Assembly: GCA_039985655.1 (NCBI GenBank)
Contig: JBDWSF010000027.1
Location: 1 to 64,000, forward strand
Reading direction: 5' to 3'
From: Postechiella sp039985655
GTDB lineage: Bacteria; Bacteroidota; Bacteroidia; Flavobacteriales; Flavobacteriaceae
Length of the DNA: 64,000 nt
The first letter of the stretch is position 1. Each line of letters opens with the position of its first letter. A program made the position numbers and the translations under genes. Below the pieces are notes generated by a model that saw only the letters and a program-made list of their open reading frames with translations, did no database searches and was not told the origin of the DNA. Shown piece after piece: positions 7,539 through 16,586 of the stretch.

Positions 7539-8945
7539 ATGATTATAGATTATAACATACCAACAACATTACAACAACTTATAAGTAGCGAACAAGCGTA
7601 TCATTATAACATCATCCCTATTGAAGCGCAAAACGGAACGCTTACATTTAAATGTGATGATACTTCAGAACATCTCAAAAGAGAATTACGTGTTGTTTTT
7701 GGTAAAGAAATCGAACTTATTTCTGAAACTACCGAGAATATTAATCTATACCTCTCTAATAATTTTAGAAAGCGAAATTTTAACAAAACAGAAGATTTAC
7801 ATTATAGCAACGATTTTCTTGAAAAACTATTACTATCTGCAAAAGATATAGGGAGTAGTGATATCCACTTTGAGCCTTACGAACATAAATGTAGGGTACG
7901 TTTTCGACTTGACGGAAAACTTAAAGAATATTATATTATTGCTTTATCTGAATATCCAGTAATAGTTAATAAATTAAAAATTAAAGCGGGTTTAGATATT
8001 TCTGAAAAGCGTTTACCACAAGACGGACGTATTACGGTTAAAACCCAACATGATGAATTCGATATTCGTGTGTCTAGTTTACCAACTTTACATGGCGAAA
8101 AAATAGTATTGCGTATATTAAGTAAGGATGCCAATCATATAGACTTAATAGATTTAGGTTTTACCGATAATGAATTAAGAAGCTATAAAGAAGCGGTTAA
8201 AAACCCAAATGGCATTGTACTTATTTCTGGACCTACAGGGTCGGGAAAAACAACAACGTTATATGCGACTCTTAAACTTCTTAATGATGACAAAACCAAT
8301 ATTGTTACCATCGAAGATCCTATTGAATACACCTTAGAAGGCGTTAATCAAGTGCAACTAAGAGAAAATATAGGGTTAGATTTTGCTAGTGCGTTGCGAA
8401 CCTTTTTACGTCAAGATCCTGATATTATTATGGTTGGTGAAATACGTGATGTTAAAACCGCAAATATGGCTATTCGCGCAGCTTTAACTGGGCATTTAGT
8501 CTTATCTACGATACATACTAATTCTGCTTGGGCTACCGTTTCTAGATTGATAGATATGGGTATTCCGCCGTTTTTAATTGCGAGTACTTTAAATGTCAGT
8601 ATTGCACAACGATTGGTTAGAAAATTATGTAACGACTGCAAAAAAGAAGAGTCCATAACAAAAACCATTTTTCCTGAAAACTTTCAAATCCCTAAAGACT
8701 TACTTAAACACCATGTGGCTAAGGGTTGCCCTAAATGCTATCATACGGGTTATACAGGAAGAAAAGCCATTTACGAAATTATACCTATTACTAAAACTTT
8801 AGTACCTCATATAAAACAAAACGATTTAGAAATAGATGCCTATTTACAGGAAAATCATATTTCTACATTAAAACATAACGCCATTAATTTAATAAAACAA
8901 GGTATTACTTCGGTTGATGAGGTGTATGCTTTATTAATTGATTAG
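7539..8945 (+). CDS. gspE: GspE/PilB-family secretion ATPase
   Basis: The protein has 468 residues from the ATG at 7539. A longer in-frame reading from 7485 would overlap the peptidase gene by 47 bases and is not needed. An N-terminal GspE N1-type region (about 1-80) is followed by the hexameric ATPase: Walker A GPTGSGKTT (231-239), Walker B DIIMVGEIRD (295-304), His box around STIHTNSAW, and a zinc-binding tetracysteine (C364, C367, C397, C400). Arginines in the Asp-box region (VRFRLDGKL) are present. It powers pseudopilus assembly from the cytoplasm. The usual partner GspF is not found next to it or elsewhere in the window. Confidence 0.92.
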   Translation: MIIDYNIPTTLQQLISSEQAYHYNIIPIEAQNGTLTFKCDDTSEHLKRELRVVFGKEIELISETTENINLYLSNNFRKRNFNKTEDLHYSNDFLEKLLLSAKDIGSSDIHFEPYEHKCRVRFRLDGKLKEYYIIALSEYPVIVNKLKIKAGLDISEKRLPQDGRITVKTQHDEFDIRVSSLPTLHGEKIVLRILSKDANHIDLIDLGFTDNELRSYKEAVKNPNGIVLISGPTGSGKTTTLYATLKLLNDDKTNIVTIEDPIEYTLEGVNQVQLRENIGLDFASALRTFLRQDPDIIMVGEIRDVKTANMAIRAALTGHLVLSTIHTNSAWATVSRLIDMGIPPFLIASTLNVSIAQRLVRKLCNDCKKEESITKTIFPENFQIPKDLLKHHVAKGCPKCYHTGYTGRKAIYEIIPITKTLVPHIKQNDLEIDAYLQENHISTLKHNAINLIKQGITSVDEVYALLID

Positions 8946-8977
8946 AACACTTTATAGATATATTAAATATAAATATT

Positions 8978-10243
8978 ATGAATAAATTATTTTTTTTAAG
9001 CTTTATGATAAGTCATATGGCATTTGCACAAATTACAGAAACAGGTGATAATGTTGGTATTGGAACTACAACACCTTCTGAAAAATTAGATGTTAACGGT
9101 AGCGCTAGTATTTCTGGAAATATTGTTATTGATAGACCATACAAACAATTCCTTTTTCATGTAAAAGGAATTTCAGGAGCAGATCGTTTATATATAGCTC
9201 CAAAAAATAATGGAAGTTGGGATTGGGCTAAACAATTAGAATATAAAGATAATGGAGATTTTATTGTTAATGGTAATGTTGGAGTTAGCACTAATACTCC
9301 TTCTGAAAAGTTACAGGTAACTGGAAATATATCTTCTTATGAAGGTGATATATATTTAAATAATAGCACAGCTAATCAAGAGGATAGTGGAGCTATTAGA
9401 TGGAATGAATATGGGGAAAATTCAATTAATAAATCAGGAGCGTTTATAAAATATAATGGTAGTGATAACTATTTGCAATTTATGACCAATACTGAGACCA
9501 CAGATTTTGAACATTTAAGAATATATAGAGGAGGAAACTTGTCTCTTCAGCCAAATTCTGGTAACGTAGGTATTGGGACAAATGATCCAAAAGCAAAATT
9601 AGATATAGTTAAGAACAGTAGCACAGATGCAGTGGGCTTAAGGCTAACAAATTCTGGATGGAGTTCTAATATGTCTACTTCTTTAGAGTTTAAAACTGGG
9701 TCTTATAAAACCGTGGCTACTTCAAAAATCTCCTCTATTATGAATGGTAGTGGTAATGCTGGCGATAGACTTGGCTTTTTCGTTCAAGATAATAGTACAA
9801 TAAACCCTAACAATAATCCATTGGTTGAAAAATTATCTTTATTACCTAATGGTGACGTAGGCATAGGCACCACAAATCCAGACGCCAAACTAGCCGTAAA
9901 AGGTGACATCCACACTCAAGAAGTCAAAGTAGATTTATTAGGGGCTGTAATGCCTGATTATGTGTTTTATAAAGACTATAAACTAAAAACCTTAACCGAA
10001 GTAGAACAGTATATTAACGAAAAAGGACACTTACCAAACATCCCTTCTGCAAAAGATGCAGAAACTAATGGACTTCTTCTTAAAGAAATGAACTTAAAAC
10101 TTCTTGAGAAGATTGAAGAATTGACACTTTATACGATTCAACAAGAAAAAGAGATAAAAACCTTAAAAAAGGATGTTGATAAAGTTGAAGTTTTAGAAGA
10201 TAGACTACTACAAATTGAAACATTTTTACAAAAAACAAAGTAA
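8978..10243 (+). CDS. Secreted fibre-like protein, four VGIG-type repeats
   Basis: The protein has 421 residues with a signal peptide (1-18). The mature protein opens directly with DNVGIGTTTPSEKL (24), and further copies start near 105, 196 and 294, the second of them degenerate (NVGVSTNTP). The C-terminal module (about 325-385: MPDYVFYKDYKLKTL, GHLPNIPSAKDA, LLEKIEELTLYTIQQ) and a coiled coil follow. It is placed inside the secretion operon, 32 bp after gspE, with no promoter visible in the gap. This physical link is the best hint that the fibre proteins are cargo or structural parts of the secretion system. Closest in layout to the protein encoded at 3008-4336. Confidence 0.75.
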   Translation: MNKLFFLSFMISHMAFAQITETGDNVGIGTTTPSEKLDVNGSASISGNIVIDRPYKQFLFHVKGISGADRLYIAPKNNGSWDWAKQLEYKDNGDFIVNGNVGVSTNTPSEKLQVTGNISSYEGDIYLNNSTANQEDSGAIRWNEYGENSINKSGAFIKYNGSDNYLQFMTNTETTDFEHLRIYRGGNLSLQPNSGNVGIGTNDPKAKLDIVKNSSTDAVGLRLTNSGWSSNMSTSLEFKTGSYKTVATSKISSIMNGSGNAGDRLGFFVQDNSTINPNNNPLVEKLSLLPNGDVGIGTTNPDAKLAVKGDIHTQEVKVDLLGAVMPDYVFYKDYKLKTLTEVEQYINEKGHLPNIPSAKDAETNGLLLKEMNLKLLEKIEELTLYTIQQEKEIKTLKKDVDKVEVLEDRLLQIETFLQKTK

Positions 10244-10250
10244 CTACATT

Positions 10251-11282
10251 ATGAAAAAATTATTATTTCTTTTTTACTTATCAGCGACCGTTTATTTGAA
10301 TGCTCAAGTTTCTACATCTTCTTCAGGCAGAGTGAGTATTATAAACACAGATTTCTCCTTTAAATTAACCGATGGTCAATATAATAGAGATTTAATTCAA
10401 TCTGGTTGGATATCTGGAATCGGAGATTATTTATCTATTAAACATGGTGGAGGGAATACAGAAGCCTACACTTATGGAATAAGAATTAGTGATGGTTACG
10501 GATTCGATTTTGGACAAAATAATTTCGCTCAATCTTTTTTAAGAATAGATACCAATGGTTATGTTGGCATCGGCATAACTAATCCTTCTTCAAAATTAGA
10601 AGTGATTTCTGAAATAAAAATAAACGCTCCCAATACTCGTGGAAATACTATTTTAAAAGTTGATAGAGGTAGTGAAGGTAGAGATGCTGCTGTGGTAAGT
10701 TTTGGTCAAAATGACAATTATATATGGAATACAGGATTACTTTACAATGGAGGATCTCCTACATCTGATTTTTATATAAGTCAAAATAATTCTATTAGAG
10801 ATGCTAGTGGAACAATTGTACATTTACCAGAGTTCACAATAAAACCAAATGGAGACATCGGCATAGGCACCACAACACCAGATTCAAAACTAACAGTAGC
10901 AGGAAAGATACATGCTAGAGAAGTTAAAGTAACTATAGATGCAGGAGCCGATTTTGTGTTTAACGATGATTATAAATTAATACCACTACAAGAAGTATCT
11001 CAATTTATAAAAGAACACAAACACTTGCCGGAAATAGCATCAGAAAAAGACATGCAAGAAAACGGATTGCATTTAGCAGAAATGAATATTAAACTCCTTC
11101 AAAAAATTGAAGAATTGACGCTTTATACGATTCAGCAAGAAAAAGAAATATTAGATCTTAAAAATAAAACAAATAAAGTTGATGCTCTTCGAGATAAGTT
11201 TCAAAATCAGAAAGCGATTAATAAAAGTTTAGAATCAAGATTGCAAAAAATAGAGTCTTTACTAATTTCCGCTAAACATTAA
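10251..11282 (+). CDS. Secreted fibre-like protein in the secretion operon
   Basis: The protein has 343 residues from the ATG at 10251, chosen because it opens a normal signal peptide (MKKLLFLFYLSATVYLNAQ). An earlier in-frame ATG at 10215 overlaps the previous gene and adds a charged leader. The N-terminal domain (20-100) is rich in G, D and Y, and two GIG motifs follow. The C-terminal module is almost the same protein sequence as in the products of 3008-4336 and 4329-5378 (HAREVKVTIDAGADFVFNDD, KHLPEIASEKDM), but its DNA differs at many synonymous sites. The duplication is therefore older than the one between those two genes. A coiled coil of about 60 residues ends the protein. Confidence 0.75.
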   Translation: MKKLLFLFYLSATVYLNAQVSTSSSGRVSIINTDFSFKLTDGQYNRDLIQSGWISGIGDYLSIKHGGGNTEAYTYGIRISDGYGFDFGQNNFAQSFLRIDTNGYVGIGITNPSSKLEVISEIKINAPNTRGNTILKVDRGSEGRDAAVVSFGQNDNYIWNTGLLYNGGSPTSDFYISQNNSIRDASGTIVHLPEFTIKPNGDIGIGTTTPDSKLTVAGKIHAREVKVTIDAGADFVFNDDYKLIPLQEVSQFIKEHKHLPEIASEKDMQENGLHLAEMNIKLLQKIEELTLYTIQQEKEILDLKNKTNKVDALRDKFQNQKAINKSLESRLQKIESLLISAKH

Positions 11283-11287
11283 AATCT

Positions 11288-12262
11288 ATGAAAAATTCAC
11301 TAATTATTTTTTTACTCAGTTTATTTACTGTCTTTACTCTAAATGCACAGACTTTGATTGCTCCTGCTCAAAACACTGATGTTGAAGGTGGTGAGCTTAA
11401 ACTAATGAATAGTAATTCTAATTACAATCCATGGTATATAGACAATTACGCTGGTCATCTTCGTTTTTTTGAAAGCGGCATTGTGAAATTTCAAGTTACT
11501 CCAACTGGTGATGTTAGAATTCCTAGTGGAAGTTTGAGTATTGGTACTACATCTACGCTAAGCAAACTACAAGTTGAAGGAAGAGCTGCAGTAGGTAAAT
11601 CTGGAGTTTTAAATTTAGACTGGACTTATGAAACTAATTGGGGTGGAAGTGCAGGCAAATGGGCAGGATATATTGGTTTTAATGCTTATAGAAATAATGA
11701 CGAGACTAAAGATAATTATTTCGGAAGAAATAAATATACAAGTAAAGGTGTTTTTGAAGGATCTAATTATGGTTTTAGATGGCTTTTTAGAAAAGATAAT
11801 GGTTATGACTCTGACGGTCAACATTTATTATCAGAATATATGAGATTGGATAATAATGGTAATTTGGGCATCGGCACTACAAATACCAAAGGCTTCAAGC
11901 TAGGCGTTCTTGGAAAAATAGCAGCAGAAGAAGTAAAAGTAGCCACCTATGCAAACTGGTCAGATTTTGTATTTAATAAAGATTATAATTTACCAACCCT
12001 TAAAGAAGTTGAAAATCATATAAAAGATAAAGGGCATTTACAAAACATTCCTAGTGCTGATGATGTAAAAATTAACGGGTTCTTTTTAGCTGAAATGAAT
12101 GCTAAATTATTACAGAAAATTGAAGAATTAACGCTTTACACTATCAATCAAGAAAAACGTATAGAAAACCTTGAAGACAAAAACAATCAGCTTAACACCC
12201 AACAAGAGAAAATAAAGGTATTGGAAAAACAAGTTGCTTTGCTTTTAAAAAGCAAAAAATAA
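11288..12262 (+). CDS. Secreted fibre-like protein preceding the secretin
   Basis: The protein has 324 residues with a signal peptide (1-20). After a short N-terminal beta region (GGELKLMNSNS, WYIDNYAGHLRFFESG) there is a SIGTTSTLSKLQVEG motif, a domain rich in aromatic and charged residues (about 105-190), a second NLGIGTTNTKG motif, and the shared C-terminal module (about 220-285: WSDFVFNKDYNLPTL, GHLQNIPSADDV, LLQKIEELTLYTINQ) with a coiled coil. It lies 5 bp after the previous fibre gene and 45 bp before the secretin, so all three fibre genes on this side appear co-transcribed with the secretion genes. Confidence 0.75.
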   Translation: MKNSLIIFLLSLFTVFTLNAQTLIAPAQNTDVEGGELKLMNSNSNYNPWYIDNYAGHLRFFESGIVKFQVTPTGDVRIPSGSLSIGTTSTLSKLQVEGRAAVGKSGVLNLDWTYETNWGGSAGKWAGYIGFNAYRNNDETKDNYFGRNKYTSKGVFEGSNYGFRWLFRKDNGYDSDGQHLLSEYMRLDNNGNLGIGTTNTKGFKLGVLGKIAAEEVKVATYANWSDFVFNKDYNLPTLKEVENHIKDKGHLQNIPSADDVKINGFFLAEMNAKLLQKIEELTLYTINQEKRIENLEDKNNQLNTQQEKIKVLEKQVALLLKSKK

Positions 12263-12307
12263 TACAAATACGCCCCTCAAAATATTATAGTTTAAAATAT
12301 AAATTGA

Positions 12308-14551
12308 ATGAAAAAAATACTGTTTACACTTTTTTGTTTCTTACCCATTATACTGTTTTCGCAAACAGATAACCGTATAGAAACTATAAAAAATCAATTA
12401 GAATTACTTTCGGTAGACAACATAGGGCTAACCGAACAGGCGAAAACCGAAATAAGTGTAAACAATATTTCTTTGTCGAACTTTATTTTAGCCATTTCTA
12501 ATGCGCATAGCGTTAATATAAATATTGCGCCAGAATTAAATCAAATTACAATTTCTAACAACAATTTCTCTGATGTAACCGTAGCAGATTTATTAGTGTT
12601 TTTATGTAAAGAATATCATTTAACGATAGACTTTACAGGGAGTATCTTGTCAATTAAAAAATATACGACCCCAATAGCTGTTCCTATAGAACGTATTATA
12701 CCAGTTAACTACAACCCAGACAATAACACCATTACGATTGATGCTAAGAATGATAAGTTGTATGATGTCTTTAAACGTATCATGGACGAAAGTGCTAAAA
12801 ATTTGGTATTTACTCCGGGGTTAGAAAGTAAAATGTTGACCTCCTATATTAAAGATATGCCATTTGATATTGCGATGGAAAACTTAGCCTTATCAAATAA
12901 TTTATATGCAGAAAAAACAAAAGAGCATTTTTATGTCTTTGAAGATAATAACCTGTCTTCAGATACCAATCAATCAAACTCTAGGCAGCGAAAAGGAGAA
13001 AATCCAACGTATAAAATATTAGACATTGATAACAAATTATTGGATGTCGATTTTAATAATACACCAATTGCTACCATTATCACGAATCTTGCTACAGCAT
13101 TTAATATTGGCTTATTTACTGCGACACCATTAAGTAAGGCTGGTAATGTAACCTTTAAAGCAAAAGCAATAACTTTTGACACCCTTTTAACAAAAATATT
13201 TGAGTCTCAAGCACCATCTTCTAATTCACCTCCAACACAAAACCCTAGAGCAACAACTAGCAATAATCGCGATAATAGACAAAACCAAAAGGCTAACGCT
13301 ACTGTTTCTAATTCTAATGGAATATTCACCTTTAAAAAAGAAGGAAACATCTATTATTTTGGTACAGAAGACCAACTTAGCGTTCGTAAAGTAGAAGTTA
13401 TTCATTTGATGCATCGATCGGTAGAATTACTTTCAGCTCCTTCAGGAGGAAGTTCTTCAAGCAGAACTGTAGGGCAAAGTAATTATGGAACCAACAATTA
13501 TAACAACAGCTACAATTCTAGTAATAATCAGAATTATAATAACGCATCTAATTACAATAACTCTTCTCTAAGTAGTTCTAATTCTAGTTTAAATAGGAAT
13601 CAAAGTACGTCCTCTAATTATAATTCGAGCACCAATGGGAGCTCATCTTCTGGAGGAGGTGCATCACAAACCATAGATGAACTTATTCCTCATGAAATAG
13701 CCCAAGATTTAGATATAAAAATTGATAACGAACTTAATAGTTTATACGTAACAGGTACCAGCTCTAAAATACAACGTCTTAAAGAATTTATAACATATAT
13801 TGATAAAACCGTGCCCGTTGTACTTATTGAAGTGATGTTTGTAGAAGTTAATAGAAATAATACAATCGAATCTGGTGTAACTTGGGGTATAGGAGACGAG
13901 CCATCGGAAACCAGTGGGGTACTTTTTCCTAAAACAGACTTCACATTAGGAGCAAATACCATAAATAAAGTTATTAATGGCTTTAGCGGTTTTGATCGGT
14001 TTAACTTAGGCAAAGTTGTTCCTAATTTCTTCGCTACAGTAAAAGCGATGGAAAGCAATGGAAATTTAAAAATTAAATCGACTCCAAAATTATCAACCTT
14101 AAATGGGCATCGTGCAACGTTTTCAAATGGAGAAACATCATATTATACCATAACTGAACGTAATATTTACGGAACAGATAACCCACAAACATCCGAAATC
14201 ACAAATTACGCGCCCATTGATGCTGAGTTAGGGCTAACCATAAAACCTTTGGTATCTGGTGATGGACAGGTAACCTTAGATATTTTCGTTATACAATCTA
14301 GCTTCGGAAGTCGTATTGATGAAAATGCCCCGCCAGACATAAGCTCACGGGAGTTTAGTTCTATTATTCGCGTTCAAGATCAAGATATCGTTGTACTTGG
14401 AGGCCTTGAAGAACAGATTAAAAACGATTCGGGCTCTGGTGTACCCTTTTTAGCGCGAATCCCTATTATAAAATGGTTATTTAGTTCGCGTAAACGAGAA
14501 GCTTCAAAAGCCAAATTAACCGTATTTATTAAGCCAACTATCATCTATTAA
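12308..14551 (+). CDS. gspD: Secretin (GspD/PilQ family outer-membrane channel)
   Basis: The protein has 747 residues with a signal peptide (1-19). An STN-like short domain (about 35-115) and further N-type ring domains are followed by two low-complexity linkers rich in S, N and Q (about 302-335 and 378-453). The secretin core (about 500-747) has the typical VPVVLIEVMFVEV start, the SNGNLKIKSTPKL segment, the IDAELGLTIKPLVSGDGQV strand and the DQDIVVLGGLEEQ motif near the end. It forms the multimeric outer-membrane gate of type II secretion or type IV pilus systems. Its last base is the first base of the next start codon. The long N/S-rich insert is larger than in typical GspD. Confidence 0.92.
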   Translation: MKKILFTLFCFLPIILFSQTDNRIETIKNQLELLSVDNIGLTEQAKTEISVNNISLSNFILAISNAHSVNINIAPELNQITISNNNFSDVTVADLLVFLCKEYHLTIDFTGSILSIKKYTTPIAVPIERIIPVNYNPDNNTITIDAKNDKLYDVFKRIMDESAKNLVFTPGLESKMLTSYIKDMPFDIAMENLALSNNLYAEKTKEHFYVFEDNNLSSDTNQSNSRQRKGENPTYKILDIDNKLLDVDFNNTPIATIITNLATAFNIGLFTATPLSKAGNVTFKAKAITFDTLLTKIFESQAPSSNSPPTQNPRATTSNNRDNRQNQKANATVSNSNGIFTFKKEGNIYYFGTEDQLSVRKVEVIHLMHRSVELLSAPSGGSSSSRTVGQSNYGTNNYNNSYNSSNNQNYNNASNYNNSSLSSSNSSLNRNQSTSSNYNSSTNGSSSSGGGASQTIDELIPHEIAQDLDIKIDNELNSLYVTGTSSKIQRLKEFITYIDKTVPVVLIEVMFVEVNRNNTIESGVTWGIGDEPSETSGVLFPKTDFTLGANTINKVINGFSGFDRFNLGKVVPNFFATVKAMESNGNLKIKSTPKLSTLNGHRATFSNGETSYYTITERNIYGTDNPQTSEITNYAPIDAELGLTIKPLVSGDGQVTLDIFVIQSSFGSRIDENAPPDISSREFSSIIRVQDQDIVVLGGLEEQIKNDSGSGVPFLARIPIIKWLFSSRKREASKAKLTVFIKPTIIY

Positions 14552-15756
14552 TGCTTGAGTCTCTAAAAACATATTTACTATTCGGTAATCAATTTTGTGG
14601 TATAGAACATACCACAAAAAACGGTGCTCCTGCTATTTACGCTACCGTTTTAAAAAAGTCTAAAAAAGAAGTTGATATTAAAGAGATTTTTTCTTTGTCA
14701 TCAACGAAAAGTATTGCCGAAAAACTTTCAAAAAATCAGCATATTTTTCTCATTATTAATAACGATCATGTTTTAACAAAAGCATTGAGTAGTCAAGAAA
14801 ATGATGATTTAAAACTTTTAAACACAGCATTTCCCAATACAGATACTTCTGTATTCTATTATGAAATAATTAAACAAAACGATCTTTATTTTATATCTAT
14901 TTGTAGACAAGTTTATATTGATAACCTTATTAAAGAATATGCTGAAAAAGGTTTATCTATAATTAACTTCTCTTTAGGTCATTCCATTTTAACCCATATT
15001 GTTAATTACCTGGATGATGACGTTATTTTTACCTCTAACGCATCGGTCTCTATTTCTAATAAGGTTATTAAATCTATTGATATAACAGGTAATTCACAAG
15101 AAGCTCATTATAATATAAATGGTATCGATACCCCAAATAATTATGTGTTAACAGTATCGGGTGCATTAGGCACACTCCTTAATAGTTATAAACCACAAAT
15201 AAATTACCTTGATAAGACATCTCATTTAATTAATGATTATAAACAAAAACGGTTTTTTAATCAGTTTGTAAAAATGGGGTTGATTCTTATTCTCAGTACT
15301 TTATTAATCAATTTTATATTTTTTAATTTTTATTTCGAAAAAACACAAACATTAAATGAAACCTCACAAATAAACCAAACGACAAAGCAGCAAATTTTAA
15401 AACTTAATGAGTCTGTAACAAAAGCCAAAAAAATGACAGAAGATATGCTTAAGAGTAGCGCGTCTAAAAGCTCTTTTTATATAAATGCTATAACAAACAG
15501 TCTTCCTAATTCGATACTATTATCACAAATAAACTATCAGCCATTAGAAAAAAAAATAAAAGAAGGGAAAACAATTAGTTTACAAAAAAATACAATGACT
15601 GTATCTGGCAGCTCTAATAATAGTAATAAATATTCAAAATGGATTTCCACTTTGGAAAGCATGAATTGGATTGAGACTATCGAAATCTTAGACTATAGTG
15701 ATTCTAAATCTTCATCTAATTTTAGTATAAAAATAAACTTGACAAATGACAAATAA
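14551..15756 (+). CDS. GspL-like (PilM-PilN fusion type) inner-membrane protein
   Basis: The protein has 401 residues. The N-terminal ~220 residues look like a diverged actin-like (PilM/GspL cytoplasmic) domain. A single transmembrane helix lies at about 238-258 (MGLILILSTLLINFIFFNFY), followed by a coiled coil (265-305) and a small ferredoxin-like periplasmic domain (about 310-401). This cytoplasm-membrane-periplasm layout is that of GspL, or of PilM and PilN joined. It would connect the ATPase to the periplasmic assembly. The assignment rests on topology and on position between the secretin and the GspM/PilO-like gene, because sequence identity to known members is low. Confidence 0.7.
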   Translation: MLESLKTYLLFGNQFCGIEHTTKNGAPAIYATVLKKSKKEVDIKEIFSLSSTKSIAEKLSKNQHIFLIINNDHVLTKALSSQENDDLKLLNTAFPNTDTSVFYYEIIKQNDLYFISICRQVYIDNLIKEYAEKGLSIINFSLGHSILTHIVNYLDDDVIFTSNASVSISNKVIKSIDITGNSQEAHYNINGIDTPNNYVLTVSGALGTLLNSYKPQINYLDKTSHLINDYKQKRFFNQFVKMGLILILSTLLINFIFFNFYFEKTQTLNETSQINQTTKQQILKLNESVTKAKKMTEDMLKSSASKSSFYINAITNSLPNSILLSQINYQPLEKKIKEGKTISLQKNTMTVSGSSNNSNKYSKWISTLESMNWIETIEILDYSDSKSSSNFSIKINLTNDK

Positions 15757-16258
15757 AACTAAAAACATATTGTTGATTTTAGGATTTATCTTGACATTAA
15801 TACTGTGTTATAAATTAGCTATTTCTAAAACCTTTAGCCTTAAAAAAGAATATAATTCTTTAAAACAAGAAGCACTATTATCAAAAAATACACCCAAACA
15901 ATTATCGCTTTTAAAACAAAAGCAAAAGTATTATGATTCCATCTTAAACAAATACCAAATTAAAGGAAGTTCTATTCAAAACAACCTTTTAAAAACAATT
16001 AATATCTTTTCTGAAGCGAACAGTTTAAAAGTGGTGAGTTTTTTAGAACCTCATATTCTTAAGAATGATGATTTAACCGAGAACACCTATCAATTTACAA
16101 TTCAAGGGCAGTATAACTCAATATTAAAGTTAATTCATCATTTAGAACAACAAACAAAATTCGGCGAAGTTATTAACCTAAATTTTGAAAAGAAAAAAAA
16201 CTTTAGAACTGGTAAATATTATTTGCAAGCTCAAGTCATATTAAGAAGTTTTGGGTGA
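15746..16258 (+). CDS. GspM/PilO-like inner-membrane protein
   Basis: The protein has 170 residues. A transmembrane helix at 6-26 (NILLILGFILTLILCYKLAI) is followed by a coiled coil (30-75) and a ferredoxin-like domain (about 85-170) with the PilO-like QFTIQGQYNSILKLIHHLE segment and a final ILRSFG strand. The start overlaps the preceding gene by 11 bases. In type II and IV systems GspM or PilO pairs with GspL or PilN to form the periplasmic bridge of the inner-membrane platform. It is the last gene of the operon. The next 160 bases hold no gene. Confidence 0.75.
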   Translation: MTNKTKNILLILGFILTLILCYKLAISKTFSLKKEYNSLKQEALLSKNTPKQLSLLKQKQKYYDSILNKYQIKGSSIQNNLLKTINIFSEANSLKVVSFLEPHILKNDDLTENTYQFTIQGQYNSILKLIHHLEQQTKFGEVINLNFEKKKNFRTGKYYLQAQVILRSFG

Positions 16259-16423
16259 TTTTTTTTAAAGTCAGAGTATCTATTTAAGTTCTGAAAACTT
16301 AAAACCTTTATGAATCCTTTACAAATGGAAGATTCAAGATTATAATGCAGTCCTCTACAGCCTGAGAACTCATTAAACTATCACACGATTGATTTATGAA
16401 GTTGTTCTATAGTTTCCTAAAAC

Positions 16424-16452
16424 AAAAAAGCCTCACATTACTGTGAGGCTTT
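16424..16452. terminator. Intrinsic terminator, mainly for the tRNA transcript
   Basis: A perfect 8-bp stem, GCCTCACA (16430-16437) with TGTGAGGC (16442-16449), loop TTAC. A run of six A on the left gives a strong U-tract for leftward transcription coming from the tRNA gene. On the right only a TTT follows, so termination of the rightward secretion operon would be weaker. Confidence 0.85.
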
Positions 16453-16464
16453 ACAATTCCTAAG

Positions 16465-16538
16465 TGGTCCCACATGGACTCGAACCATGGACCACCTGAT
16501 TATGAGTCAGGTGCTCTAACCAACTGAGCTATAGGACC
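16465..16538 (-). tRNA. tRNA with CAU anticodon (Met, or Ile2 after lysidine modification)
   Basis: The minus strand folds as a 74-nt tRNA: acceptor stem GGTCCTA pairing with TGGGACC, D-loop AGCTCAGTTGGTTAGAGC, anticodon loop CTCATAA with anticodon CAU, and TTCGAGT in the T-loop. The discriminator base is A and CCA is not encoded in full. Initiator features are absent because the first pair is a normal G-C. Sequence alone does not separate elongator tRNA-Met from tRNA-Ile2 with confidence. The secretion locus ends on the 3' side of this gene, a common integration position, but no duplicated tRNA end was found. Confidence 0.93.
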
Positions 16539-16586
16539 GAAATTGGAGTGCAAATTTAGTATTATTTTTAAAACTCTACAAGTAAT

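Noticed and set aside
7485..7541. Longer GspE reading from 7485
   Set aside because: It overlaps the peptidase gene by 47 bases and adds a hydrophobic 18-residue leader not expected for a cytoplasmic ATPase.
312..12262. Prophage tail-fibre cluster
   Set aside because: The fibre-like proteins resemble phage tail fibres in their GNVGIG repeats, but every one has a Sec signal peptide and there are no capsid, portal, terminase, lysis or integrase genes nearby.
13441..13670. Short tandem repeat or CRISPR-like pattern inside the secretin gene
   Set aside because: The repetitive AAC/AGT/AAT codons encode an N/S-rich linker. There are no conserved spacers or palindromic repeats.
5838..16538. Genomic island integrated at the tRNA gene
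   Set aside because: The secretion locus lies on the 3' side of the tRNA, but I found no second copy of the tRNA end on the far side and no integrase.
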